From: Advenella sp. S44
Lineage (GTDB): Bacteria; Pseudomonadota; Gammaproteobacteria; Burkholderiales; Burkholderiaceae_B
Direction of reading: 5' to 3'
DNA: 64,000 nucleotides
NCBI RefSeq assembly: GCF_002810445.1
Contig: NZ_NEXS01000001.1
Coordinates: 248,001 to 312,000 of the forward strand
The position numbers and the translations under genes are program-made. Below the pieces are notes generated by a model. The model was given only the letters and a program-made list of their open reading frames with translations, made no database searches and had not been told where the DNA came from. Within the stretch, counting starts at the first letter, position 1. Each line of letters opens with the position of its first letter. Of the stretch, positions 18,476 to 26,847 are shown piece by piece.

Positions 18476-19247
18476 GGACAACCATCACACGCGATTTTCG
18501 CTGGCCGGCCAGACCGCGCTGGTCACCGGCTCCAGCCGGGGCATCGGTCTGGCCACTGCGCGCGCGCTGGCCGAACAGGGCGCCAAAGTTATTATCAATG
18601 GCAGAACTGCCGCGACCGTGTCGCAGGCCGCGCAAACCTTGCGACAGGCTGGTCTGGATATTGTTGAGGCGCCGTTCGATGCAGCCGATATCGAACAGTC
18701 TGTCGCCACCGTTGACCGCCTCATACATGAGCATGGCCCGATTCAGATTTTCATGGCGAACGCCGCCATGCAACACCGGGAAAGCCTGCTGACTTTCCCC
18801 CAGGAAAAATTTGAAGAGGTGCTATGGCTCAACCTGACTGCGCAATGGGCACTAGGCCGCCATCTGGCCGCTCATATGACACAGCAACAATATGGTCGCG
18901 TGATTGTGACCGGATCGGTGACGGCGCTGCAGGGACGCAAGAACATCACTGCCTATACCGTGGCCAAAGCCGGCCTGCATGCGTTGGCCCGCCAATGGGC
19001 CGTGGAACTGAGCCCACACAATATCACCGTCAATGCGGTCGCTCCCGGCTACATTGCCACGGAGTTTAACGATGCGCTGCAAACTGATGACCGCTTCAAT
19101 CAGTGGCTGTTTGACCGTGTCCCCCAGAAAAAATGGGGCAGCCCTGACGATATTGCCAATGCCGTCTGCTATCTGGCTTCACGCGAAGCCTCGTTTATCA
19201 CCGGCCAGACACTGGCCGTGGACGGCGGGTTTACCATTGCGCTGTAG
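18462..19247 (+). CDS. SDR family oxidoreductase (gluconate 5-dehydrogenase-like)
   Basis: A 261-residue short-chain dehydrogenase starting inside the end of the BKACE gene, with AAAGGAG 7 nt before its ATG. Motifs: ALVTGSSRGIGLATARAL near residue 21, the variant MANAAM in place of the usual NNAG, Ser in VTGSVTALQG, Tyr/Lys in YTVAKAG near 168. The Arg in INGRTAA suggests NADP(H). The closest familiar type is gluconate 5-dehydrogenase. Translational overlap ties it to the BKACE step. The substrate is unassigned. Confidence 0.9.
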   Translation: MSTSEDNHHTRFSLAGQTALVTGSSRGIGLATARALAEQGAKVIINGRTAATVSQAAQTLRQAGLDIVEAPFDAADIEQSVATVDRLIHEHGPIQIFMANAAMQHRESLLTFPQEKFEEVLWLNLTAQWALGRHLAAHMTQQQYGRVIVTGSVTALQGRKNITAYTVAKAGLHALARQWAVELSPHNITVNAVAPGYIATEFNDALQTDDRFNQWLFDRVPQKKWGSPDDIANAVCYLASREASFITGQTLAVDGGFTIAL

Positions 19248-19262
19248 ACATTGATACCGGGG

Positions 19263-19287
19263 CGGTGGCGGCCCATCGTCGCCACCG
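19263..19287 (+). terminator. Candidate terminator after the BKACE-SDR genes
   Basis: CGGTGGCG (19263-19270) pairs with CGCCACCG (19280-19287) across a 9-nt loop, 16 nt after the SDR stop. There is no T-run, so confidence is modest. Confidence 0.4.
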
Positions 19288-19491
19288 TCGCGCCTGCGAA
19301 GCGTCAAATTGCAACATCAACGGGAAGTCAGCTCAGAATTGAACTCGATCAGCGCAAACGCTGGCGACGCGCCTGGCCTGTCCATTACCCCGAAGACGGC
19401 ATGCCCGCAATTTAGCGAACAATATCACCCTTGAGCGCGACGCCCGTCACGAAAGCCCCCGCATGACATTCGTAATTTTCCGTGCTGGCAT

Positions 19492-19845
19492 TCACATTTT
19501 TTTGTAATAACTGACGATATTGCTCACGCCTGTGCCGCCCAGTTCGCTGGCCCGCTGTTGCAGTTGTTTATACGCCGACAGAAATGCCCAGATGCACGCT
19601 TTTTCGTCTGTTCCCTTGCCCACCCGACTGGTTTTCTTGTTGGTTACGGCATCGGCCTGGATGATTTTTCCCGGTCCCTTGCGTCCGAAAGTCATTTTGA
19701 TGGAAGGGTCGACAATGCCTGCCGCCTCGGGGGTGGCAAGCGCCTGGGCGATCGACAGATCATAGCGCGTGTCGCGGGCATGCGCCTGCGTACTCGCCAC
19801 TGCCAGCAGGCCGGTCAAACATGCGGTTAAAATTTTACCTGGCAT
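19492..19845 (-). CDS. Small exported protein, betaproteobacterial family often mislabelled as an excinuclease subunit
   Basis: A 117-residue protein from ATG 19845, with AGGAG 7 nt upstream. Residues 1-23 (MPGKILTACLTGLLAVASTQAHA) are a signal peptide; the mature part ends DEKACIWAFLSAYKQLQQRASELGGTGVSNIVSYYKKM. The pattern of one Cys-Xaa-Trp, a helical segment and a closing GG..VSNIVSYYKK is found in small exported proteins of this bacterial group that databases have labelled excinuclease ATPase subunit, a name the sequence gives no reason to believe. The role is unknown. It is an isolated gene with 240-370 nt free on either side. Confidence 0.75.
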   Translation of the reverse strand: MPGKILTACLTGLLAVASTQAHARDTRYDLSIAQALATPEAAGIVDPSIKMTFGRKGPGKIIQADAVTNKKTSRVGKGTDEKACIWAFLSAYKQLQQRASELGGTGVSNIVSYYKKM

Positions 19846-20221
19846 TGCATTTCTCCTGAGCAAAATATTAGAAACCACTACACTGCCGTCAGGCAGGATA
19901 TGACAACGGCGCCTGGGCTTGACACGATCTGAATTCAACTGCGACATGTATGTGCTGTACAGGTCCGCAAGCTGGCAAATGTGTACTATATTTCTGTAAC
20001 CCGGCAGAACCGGAAACAGGGATACGTTAACCGCCAAAGGGGGTTGTCCCGGTGCCCGATGCAGCCAGCGTGCCCGTTTGCACAGGCACAGACTGCTATC
20101 GGATAACGCCATACCTGCCGTTATTCGTTTTTACACAAAAATATGCTAACTATTGTCACAACCAGAAACATATTACAATGATTTTTCTAACTGCCGACAT
20201 TCTGGGAAATCCTGACTGCAC
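19846..20221. other. Intergenic region before the aryl polyene operon
   Basis: 376 nt with no gene seen. It should hold the leftward promoter of the small exported protein and the rightward promoter of the long operon beginning at 20222. A possible rightward -35/-10 pair is TTGTCA (20153-20158) and TACAAT (20174-20179), but the spacer is only 15 nt. Confidence 0.35.
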
Positions 20222-20968
20222 ATGTTCGCCTTTGACTTGACTATCTCCGAACAACACGCCTTCGCGCCAGGGCTGTCTACGGCTTCGCAATGGGCGAACT
20301 GGCTGCAGGCTGGCAACGCGCAGGCCAGGGAACATATGCGCGCGCAGCAGGAACAGGCGCCACCGGCACTCGATTTGCTGCCGGCCATGCAGCGCCGTCG
20401 GCTCAGTGCGCTTTCCCGGCTGGTCTTTGCCGCCGCCTGGCCCATCCTGGAAAAAAATCCCCAATGTCCCTTGGTATTTTCTTCAAGCAATGGCGAAATC
20501 AATCGCAGTTTTCAACTTCTGATCGAACTGGCCAAAGGCAACGGTGTTTCTCCCACGTCTTTTGGACTGTCGGTACACAATGCCATTGCCGGACAACTGG
20601 CTATCCATCATGGCAATTATGCCGAGCAGTCTGCCATCAGTGCCCACAGCAACGGCCTGGAAAACGCCATGCTCGACGCCTGGCTCATGTTGCAGGACGG
20701 TGCCGAAAAAGTATTAGTGCTTTATGCCAGCGACCCGCTAGATACCCAGTATGAGGTTGACATTGAGCGGGGGCCTTTCCCGCTGGCCTGTGCGCTTCTG
20801 GTGCATAAAGGCTCAGACTGGCGCATCAGCTGCGACAACTCGAGCAGCGCGCCGCTTAATGCCGACGGCAGCGCGGGGGTATGCGCGCGTTTGCTGGCCG
20901 GGCATTCGCAATGGGCAACACCGGCGGCTGACCGACCGGCCCGCTGGATATGGACGCGCCACACATGA
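20222..20968 (+). CDS. apeC: Beta-ketoacyl synthase-like protein (chain length factor type)
   Basis: A 248-residue protein of the short ketosynthase-like family found at the head of aryl polyene clusters. It shows LVFSSSNGEINRSFQLLIELAKGNGVSPTSFGLSVHNAIAGQLAIHHGN; where true ketosynthases have a catalytic Cys it reads VHNAIAG, so it is catalytically silent and probably acts as chain length factor for the downstream ketosynthase. It is short compared with 400-residue ketosynthases. It opens an operon of many overlapping genes. The symbol follows the E. coli aryl polyene cluster by family and position. Confidence 0.8.
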   Translation: MFAFDLTISEQHAFAPGLSTASQWANWLQAGNAQAREHMRAQQEQAPPALDLLPAMQRRRLSALSRLVFAAAWPILEKNPQCPLVFSSSNGEINRSFQLLIELAKGNGVSPTSFGLSVHNAIAGQLAIHHGNYAEQSAISAHSNGLENAMLDAWLMLQDGAEKVLVLYASDPLDTQYEVDIERGPFPLACALLVHKGSDWRISCDNSSSAPLNADGSAGVCARLLAGHSQWATPAADRPARWIWTRHT

Positions 20969-21741
20969 ACCGGTTTACCGCGGCCTTCTGGCATAAATGG
21001 CGCTTGCTGGTCATTGCCAGCGGCTATGTGGTTTTCGGTTTATTCGGCGTGGTCGTGAAAATCGTCCTGCTGCCCTATACCAGCGGCCTGCTAGACCCGT
21101 CCCTGCCGCAGAACCACAAGCGGACGCGCAGCATTATCCAGTTTCTGTGGCGGCAGTTCCTGCGCTACATCCGCCTGATGGGCGGTATCAATTATCGATT
21201 TGCCGGGCAGGATCGGCTGGGCCTGCCCGGCCAGCTCATTATCGCCAACCATCCCTCGCTGCTCGACGTGGTTTTCATGCGGGGGTATGCCCGGCAGTCC
21301 AATTGCATCGTCAAGCAAAGTCTGCTGGACAATCCCTTTTTAAATAGCGCCATCCGCGCTTGTGGTTTCATTCCCAACGATGGCTCGGCCGAAGTGATTG
21401 ACCGTGCCGTTGCCGCATTGCAAGGCGGGCAGTCGGTTCTTGTATTTCCCGAGGGAACGCGTACCGGGGACGATAATGTCATCCGCTTTCATCGCGGCGC
21501 ATGCGCCGTTGCTCTGCGCGGTGCTACTGTGATCACCCCTGTTATAATTCGGATGCGCCCCCGCTGTTTCAAACGGAATCAGCCGTGGTATCACATCCCG
21601 CATGAAAAAGTTAATTATGAATTCATCATCGGCGATGACATTGATCCGACCCAATGGAGGTCGGGAAAACCTATGCCCGTGGCAACCCGGCAACTGAATG
21701 CCTATCTACAGACTTATTTTGAACGAGAACTACAGAAATGA
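20965..21741 (+). CDS. PlsC-like lysophospholipid acyltransferase family protein
   Basis: A 258-residue acyltransferase. The start at 20965 overlaps the previous stop (ATGA). An N-terminal hydrophobic helix (LLVIASGYVVFGLFGVVVKIVLL) is followed by the acyltransferase motifs IANHPSLLDVVF (the family's HX4D variant) near residue 95 and VFPEGTRTG near 165. Enzymes of this family transfer acyl chains from ACP or CoA to a glycerolipid or similar acceptor at the inner membrane. Within the cluster it is a candidate for attaching the polyene chain to a lipid anchor. It corresponds by position to ApeD. Confidence 0.88.
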   Translation: MNRFTAAFWHKWRLLVIASGYVVFGLFGVVVKIVLLPYTSGLLDPSLPQNHKRTRSIIQFLWRQFLRYIRLMGGINYRFAGQDRLGLPGQLIIANHPSLLDVVFMRGYARQSNCIVKQSLLDNPFLNSAIRACGFIPNDGSAEVIDRAVAALQGGQSVLVFPEGTRTGDDNVIRFHRGACAVALRGATVITPVIIRMRPRCFKRNQPWYHIPHEKVNYEFIIGDDIDPTQWRSGKPMPVATRQLNAYLQTYFERELQK

Positions 21742-22010
21742 CCACAGCGCTCAATCTGGAAATTAAAGAATTGATTATCTCCAGCCTTGGACTCGAAGAT
21801 ATCGGGCCGGACGATATCGAAGATGGCGCCCCGCTTTTTGGCGAAGGACTCGGCCTCGATTCGGTTGATGCCCTTGAACTGGGCCTGGCCCTCCAAAAAC
21901 ACTTCGGCATCCAGTTCAATACCAAGACTCAGAATTTACGTGACCATTTCAAGGACATTAATACGCTTGCTGCGTTTGTTAACGAACTGAAAAACAATCC
22001 ACATCCCTGA
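21738..22010 (+). CDS. apeE: Acyl carrier protein (first of two)
   Basis: A 90-residue carrier protein. The phosphopantetheine attachment Ser is in GEGLGLDSVDALELGLALQ, at about residue 41. It begins on the last bases of the acyltransferase gene (ATGA overlap) and ends 8 nt before the second ACP. It must be activated by a phosphopantetheinyl transferase, for which an Sfp-type gene lies at 34486-35301. It would carry the growing polyene chain or its aromatic starter. Confidence 0.9.
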   Translation: MTTALNLEIKELIISSLGLEDIGPDDIEDGAPLFGEGLGLDSVDALELGLALQKHFGIQFNTKTQNLRDHFKDINTLAAFVNELKNNPHP

Positions 22011-22018
22011 GGGCTACC

Positions 22019-22270
22019 ATGAATCCATCAGACCACATTTATCAGACGCTCAAGACAGCCTTGGTTGATCTGTTTGAAATTGACCCGGAACGTATTCGGC
22101 CTGATGCAGATCTGTACAACGACCTGAATATCGACAGTATCGATGCAATCGACCTGATCGACCATATAAAACGCGTCACCGGTCACAAGCTGATGGCAGA
22201 AGACTTCCGCAGCGTATGTACGGGGCAGGATGTCGTTGATGCCGTAAGCCGCAAGCTCACACCGGCATAA
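22019..22270 (+). CDS. apeF: Acyl carrier protein (second of two)
   Basis: An 83-residue carrier protein with the attachment Ser in LYNDLNIDSIDAIDLIDHIKRVTG at about residue 40. It differs clearly from the first ACP and is more like the short ACPs of dialkylresorcinol and aryl polyene pathways. Tandem unlike ACPs are a hallmark of aryl polyene clusters, with one thought to serve loading and the other chain extension. It sits 8 nt after the first ACP. Confidence 0.9.
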   Translation: MNPSDHIYQTLKTALVDLFEIDPERIRPDADLYNDLNIDSIDAIDLIDHIKRVTGHKLMAEDFRSVCTGQDVVDAVSRKLTPA

Positions 22271-22283
22271 GGGGAGCCGGCTG

Positions 22284-22856
22284 GTGTCGTTTCGATTGCC
22301 GCGCGGCGTGCTGCGCCTGTTCAATCTGCTGGTCATATTAACGCTGGCAGCCTATCCGTTTCTTGTGTATTACAGCAAGGAACGGGTCGGCACCCTATGG
22401 GTTACCGGTGGCCTGCTGCTACTGTGGGGTATCAGAAGCCTGATCAGCCGGCAGCGCTGGCAACAATTTGTCGCACTGGCCCTGCTGCTGTGCGTGCTGC
22501 TGTTTCAACTGACCGACAGCCCCGATTTCCTGTACTTTTATCCGGTTGTCATCAATCTGGTGTTGCTGGCGGTGTTTGCCGGCAGCCTGTTCACCTCAAT
22601 GAGCGTCGTCGAGCGGATCGCACGTAGCCAACAGCCCGATCTTCCGCAGTCCGCCGTACGATACACCCGGTCAGTCACCAAAGTCTGGATTGTCTTTTTT
22701 ATTTTGAACGGCGGCACCACTTACCTGTTGTGGCAAGCAGGTTATTTCAAGGCCTGGTCGCTGTACACCGGCTTTATTTCCTATGTCCTGATGGCACTGC
22801 TGTTTGTCGGGGAATGGATTTACCGTAAGCGTTACAAACGGAAGCATCAGCCATGA
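22284..22856 (+). CDS. Aryl polyene cluster integral membrane protein (COG4648-like)
   Basis: A 190-residue protein opening with GTG and containing about six hydrophobic segments, from LLVILTLAAYPFLVYY to YVLMALLFVGEWIY, and a basic C-terminal end (YRKRYKRKHQP). Its place between the ACPs and the AMP ligase matches a conserved membrane protein of aryl polyene clusters (ApeG position). It has no catalytic motif I can recognise; a scaffold or transport role at the inner membrane is a guess. Its stop overlaps the next start. Confidence 0.8.
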   Translation: MSFRLPRGVLRLFNLLVILTLAAYPFLVYYSKERVGTLWVTGGLLLLWGIRSLISRQRWQQFVALALLLCVLLFQLTDSPDFLYFYPVVINLVLLAVFAGSLFTSMSVVERIARSQQPDLPQSAVRYTRSVTKVWIVFFILNGGTTYLLWQAGYFKAWSLYTGFISYVLMALLFVGEWIYRKRYKRKHQP

Positions 22857-24655
22857 GCGAGGCGACCGCAGGCATTGTCCTGCCTTTTCCCCATGCCGAT
22901 TCGTTCATCGCCTTGCGGCCAGCCATGCAACGCGCCCGATTTGAAGCAATCATCAATCAACTGGTCGCCCAGTTGCAGGCCCGCGGCTGCACACATGCCG
23001 CCTTGTGGTTTGATGACAGCGCGCTATTTAGTTGCGCCCTGCTTGGCTGCTGGGCTGCCGGCGTTCGCGTATTGCTGGCGCCAGACCTGCTGGGCGATAC
23101 CTGCAGCTGGGTCCAAACCGATGCGCAATTGTGGATCAGTGACCAGGCGCTGGCCCACGCCGCCATACCCGTCTTGCGTCTGGATGCCGTTGACGTTGCG
23201 GTAAGCGAGCCCGCTGCCCCGGCTGGCGCCCGGTCGGAAACTGACCGGCGCGAAGCGCTCGATACACCGCCGCGTGTATTCCGGGATCATGCACAGGGGT
23301 TATTTTTGCCGCTGCCCGCTAATGCCCAGGCCTTTTTGCGAACCTCTGGCTCCAGCGGCGTACCCCGTATCATCCGCAAGACATTCGGGCAGTTGCAGGC
23401 CGAGGCACTTACGCTGATCGACACCTGGTCCTTGCATGCCCTGCCTGCCACGCTCATCGCCAGCGTCGGTCACCAGCATATGTACGGGCTCACATTCCGG
23501 ATCATGGTGCCGCTACATGCCGGCCTGACGCTGGACCGGATGCAGTCCCGTTACCCCGAAACGCTGGCCGAACAAACGCTCATGTACGATCAGTGCATCT
23601 GGATCACCAGCCCCGCTTTGTTGCAGCGGCTGCCCGACAGCCTGCCATGGCCGGCGCTGCTGCCGCGTCTGGCACGCGTTGTGTCTGCCGGCGGTGCACT
23701 GGCTGAGCAGACCCGCGCTACGCTGCTGCAACGGCATTGGCCGTTGCACGAAATTTACGGAAGTACGGAAACCGGCGTGATTGCGACCCGGCATGTACAC
23801 CCATCCTGGACCCCGCTGCCGGGTGTTGCGCTGCAAACCGATACGCAGGACCGGCTTGCCGTGTCCTCGCCATGGACAGACGGTATTGAACAAACGGCCG
23901 ATGTCATCAGTCGCAGCGACGAAAACAGCTTTACGCTGCTGGGCCGGGCCGACCGTATTCTGAAACTGGAAGACAAGCGGATTTCCCTGAACCGGATTGA
24001 ACAGTCTGCCTTGTCCCATTCCTACGTCCGCGATATCCATTGCGCCCCGAGTCCGCTGGGCGGCCGACTATGTGCAATGGTAGAGCTGTCGCCAGCCGGT
24101 GTCCAGGCATTCCGCCAGCACGGGCGTCGCCATCTGATACTGGCCATATCCGATCTGTTACGCGAATCGATCGATACACTGGCCATTCCGCGGCACTGGC
24201 GTTTTCCGACAGTGCTGCCGCGCAATGCGCAATCGAAGATCACCCGGCAACAGGTTCACGATTGCTTCACCCAACCGCTGCGCAGTCCCCAATGGGACAT
24301 TGACCATGCCGATTCAACCGCACAGTCGCTACAGGCACAAGCCTGCGTCCAATACGACCTGACTGCCACTGTTCCGATTGATTTGGTGTATTTTTCGGGG
24401 CATTTCCCCACTTTTCCGCTAGTGCCGGGGGTGGTGCAACTGGGCTGGGCATTGGAACAGGCCAGAGCGCGCAACTTGTGTCGCGGAGAACCGCAAGGAA
24501 TTGAGAACCTGAAGTTCCAGCATTTTTTGCGTCCTGCCGATCCGTGCTCAATGACGTTAAAATGGGACAATGACAAACGCAAACTTTACTTTTCCATGCG
24601 TACCGGAGCGACCATGACGGCATCGGGACGCATTGCCTTTGCCGTTTCGGCCTGA
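22853..24655 (+). CDS. Fused AMP-dependent acyl ligase and hot-dog dehydratase (ApeH-ApeI type)
   Basis: A 600-residue two-domain protein. Residues 1 to about 455 form an adenylating ligase: P-loop FLRTSGSSGVPRIIRK near 162, YGSTETG near 303 and the hinge LLGRADRILKLEDKRISLNRIE near 365. Residues about 480-600 form a FabZ/ApeI-like dehydratase with SGHFPTFPLVPGVVQLGW, whose His and the later acidic position fit catalysis. In E. coli these are two genes, apeH and apeI. The ligase would load an aromatic acid onto an ACP, and the dehydratase would remove water in each elongation round. The frame is open throughout, so the fusion is real in this sequence. Confidence 0.87.
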   Translation: MSEATAGIVLPFPHADSFIALRPAMQRARFEAIINQLVAQLQARGCTHAALWFDDSALFSCALLGCWAAGVRVLLAPDLLGDTCSWVQTDAQLWISDQALAHAAIPVLRLDAVDVAVSEPAAPAGARSETDRREALDTPPRVFRDHAQGLFLPLPANAQAFLRTSGSSGVPRIIRKTFGQLQAEALTLIDTWSLHALPATLIASVGHQHMYGLTFRIMVPLHAGLTLDRMQSRYPETLAEQTLMYDQCIWITSPALLQRLPDSLPWPALLPRLARVVSAGGALAEQTRATLLQRHWPLHEIYGSTETGVIATRHVHPSWTPLPGVALQTDTQDRLAVSSPWTDGIEQTADVISRSDENSFTLLGRADRILKLEDKRISLNRIEQSALSHSYVRDIHCAPSPLGGRLCAMVELSPAGVQAFRQHGRRHLILAISDLLRESIDTLAIPRHWRFPTVLPRNAQSKITRQQVHDCFTQPLRSPQWDIDHADSTAQSLQAQACVQYDLTATVPIDLVYFSGHFPTFPLVPGVVQLGWALEQARARNLCRGEPQGIENLKFQHFLRPADPCSMTLKWDNDKRKLYFSMRTGATMTASGRIAFAVSA

Positions 24656-24734
24656 CGCCTTGCCCAGAGTTTCATTGCCTGCCATGACAATCCGGTTAAC
24701 TGCCACTACAGACGTGCTACGGTAAATAATAACT

Positions 24735-25478
24735 ATGAATCGCACCATTGCCCTGATTCCCTTCTACAACCACCCGGACACCATCGAATCGGTGGTGCAA
24801 CAGCTGCGCCGTCATGATCTGCCGGTGCTCATCATCGACGATGGATCCGATGCGCCCTCACGGCAGGTGCTGGACACGCTCAAGAACTGGCAAGAAGTGC
24901 ATATCCATCATAAGCCCGCTAACGGGGGCAAGGGCAGTGCCGTGAAGGTCGGTTTTGAACTGGCCGACGCAATGGGCTACTCCCACGCGCTACAGGTTGA
25001 CGCCGACGGCCAGCATCATCTGGATGACGTGCCCGCCTTTCTGGACCAGTCCGAAAGGCATCCTGATGCGGCCATTTGCGGACGACCAGTCTATGGCGAC
25101 GACATTCCGGCAGCCCGCCTGCACGGACGCAAGCTGAACCTGTTCTGGGTGCATCTGCAAACCCTGTCGCGCTCCATTCCGGATGCCCTTTGCGGCTTTC
25201 GGCTGTATCCGCTGGCAGCAGTCCGGTTCGTGCAAGATACGCCCTATCTGGGCAACTGGATGGACTTTGACCCCGAGATCCTGATGCACTTGTACTGGCG
25301 ACAGACCCCGCTGCGCTGGATCCCGACCCGCGTCTCCTACGCTGCCGACGGAGTCTCGCACTACCGCATGGTGCGGGATAACCTGCTGATTTCCCGTATG
25401 CACGTGCGCAGCTGCCTGCACTTATTGCCGTTTCTGCCCTCACTGCTGCGGCGCGCCTTTGGCCGGAACAAACCATGA
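24735..25478 (+). CDS. Family 2 glycosyltransferase
   Basis: A 247-residue GT2 enzyme, dolichyl-phosphate-mannose-synthase-like. It starts IALIPFYNHPDTIESVVQQL; the nucleotide-binding Asp is in IIDDGSD near residue 37 and the DXD motif in VDADGQHHLDDV near 88. There is no long C-terminal membrane domain, though LLPFLPSLLRR could anchor it. It overlaps the next gene by 4 nt. In E. coli a glycosyltransferase and an acyltransferase are associated at the ApeJ position; here the two functions lie in separate neighbouring genes. It probably decorates the polyene product or its lipid anchor. Confidence 0.87.
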   Translation: MNRTIALIPFYNHPDTIESVVQQLRRHDLPVLIIDDGSDAPSRQVLDTLKNWQEVHIHHKPANGGKGSAVKVGFELADAMGYSHALQVDADGQHHLDDVPAFLDQSERHPDAAICGRPVYGDDIPAARLHGRKLNLFWVHLQTLSRSIPDALCGFRLYPLAAVRFVQDTPYLGNWMDFDPEILMHLYWRQTPLRWIPTRVSYAADGVSHYRMVRDNLLISRMHVRSCLHLLPFLPSLLRRAFGRNKP

Positions 25479-26401
25479 GCGAGCACTGGGCCAGCAAACA
25501 GGAACGCGGCAATCGCTTTATGCTCAGGCTGGTTGCGCGCCTGATCCGTTACTGTCCCATGTGGCTGTTAGGTGTGCTGTCGCGTATCGTCGTGCTGTAC
25601 TTCTACCTCACCTCGCCGTCGGAGCGCCGCAATATCGCCGACTATCAGCGACATTTACGCAACTGGTCAGGCAGGCCGGACCTGTTACCTGGCTTTGCCC
25701 CGGTTTACCGGCAATTTCTGGCTTTCGGGCAGGCGCTGATTGACCGCTTTGCCGTCTGGCAGGGACGCCTGCGCTACGAACACATTGTCATTGACGACCC
25801 CGATTGTGTGCACAAGGAAATGCTCTATGCACAGGGCCGCGGCCAGATACTGATTTGTTCGCACCTGGGCAATACAGAAATCAGTCGTGCACTGGTGTCC
25901 CATCACAAGGGGCTGGTACTCAATATCCTGATTCACAGCAAGCATGCTCAGATGTACAACGAAGTCATGGCAGACCTGGGCGCCGACAATGACATTCGCC
26001 TGTTGCAGGTCACTGATCTGGATATCGATACCATGATGATGCTGCAGCAGCGCGTCGATAACGGCGAATGGATCGCCATCGCGGCAGATCGCGAACCGGT
26101 GCGCGGCGAAAAGGTGGTGCCGGTCTCATTCCTGGGCAATACCGTTTTGTTCCCGCAAGGCCCCTGGCTGATGGCCGGCTTGCTCAAGGCCAGCGTCAAT
26201 ACGCTGTTCTGCACGCGTCAGCGTGACCGCTATGCCCTGCACATCGAACGCATGAGCGATCGCATCCAGTGGTCTCGCCAGGATCGTGACCAGGTGATCG
26301 GCACATGGGTGCAGCGTTACGCCCAACGGCTGGAACAGGTCTGTGTCCGGGCACCCCTGCAATGGTTCAATTTCTATGATTTCTGGAAGCGCAATGACTA
26401 A
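25475..26401 (+). CDS. LpxL/HtrB-like acyltransferase
   Basis: A 308-residue membrane-associated acyltransferase resembling lipid A late acyltransferases. An N-terminal hydrophobic stretch (MWLLGVLSRIVVLYFYL) is followed by the catalytic HX4E motif in CSHLGNTEISRAL near residue 130 and AADREPVRGEKVVPVSFLGNTVLFPQGPWLMAGL near 207. In aryl polyene clusters this enzyme is proposed to transfer a chain to the glycolipid carrier rather than to lipid A. It overlaps the glycosyltransferase gene before it and the thioesterase gene after it. Confidence 0.87.
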   Translation: MSEHWASKQERGNRFMLRLVARLIRYCPMWLLGVLSRIVVLYFYLTSPSERRNIADYQRHLRNWSGRPDLLPGFAPVYRQFLAFGQALIDRFAVWQGRLRYEHIVIDDPDCVHKEMLYAQGRGQILICSHLGNTEISRALVSHHKGLVLNILIHSKHAQMYNEVMADLGADNDIRLLQVTDLDIDTMMMLQQRVDNGEWIAIAADREPVRGEKVVPVSFLGNTVLFPQGPWLMAGLLKASVNTLFCTRQRDRYALHIERMSDRIQWSRQDRDQVIGTWVQRYAQRLEQVCVRAPLQWFNFYDFWKRND

Positions 26402-26828
26402 GCATCCCGCCCTGAGTATTTGCGTGCCCATGACGATTCCGTTCTTCGATGTCGACGCGATGCATATTGTCTGGCATGGTCATTATGTGAAATACCTGGA
26501 AGTGGCGCGTTGCGCGCTGCTCGACAAACTGGGCTACAACTACGACACCATGCGCGAGGCCGGCTATGTCTGGCCGGTGGTGACCATGCAGCTCAAGTAT
26601 GTGCGCCCCGCGGTATTTGGCCAGCAGGTGCTGGTGCGGGCCCATATACAGGAATGGCAATCACGCTTGCGTATTGCGTATGTCATAACTGATGCCGCCT
26701 CGGGCGAGCGCCTGACCCAGGCTGAAACTACCCAGGTGGCCGTGCTTCTGGAAAACCGTGAAATGCAGTTCGAAACCCCGCAGGACTGGCAGGACATGAT
26801 CCGACGAACGCTGCAGTCCGAACTGTAA
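26394..26828 (+). CDS. apeK: Acyl-CoA/ACP thioesterase (4HBT hot-dog family)
   Basis: A 144-residue hot-dog thioesterase. ATG 26394 overlaps the end of the acyltransferase gene and is preferred to the longer frame. The active-site region reads VPFFD-like IPFFDVDAMHIVWHGHYVKYLEVAR, with Asp in position to act as nucleophile/base as in 4-hydroxybenzoyl-CoA thioesterase, followed by RPAVFGQQVLVRAHIQEWQSRL. It could release the finished chain or edit misloaded ACPs. The symbol is assigned from cluster order only. Confidence 0.85.
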   Translation: MTKHPALSICVPMTIPFFDVDAMHIVWHGHYVKYLEVARCALLDKLGYNYDTMREAGYVWPVVTMQLKYVRPAVFGQQVLVRAHIQEWQSRLRIAYVITDAASGERLTQAETTQVAVLLENREMQFETPQDWQDMIRRTLQSEL

Positions 26829-26847
26829 ATTTTTAGCGAGTAACTCT

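Noticed and set aside
21528-21537. TGTGATCACC, a near copy of the GntR palindrome
   Set aside because: It lies inside the PlsC-like acyltransferase coding sequence, has one mismatch and no promoter context.
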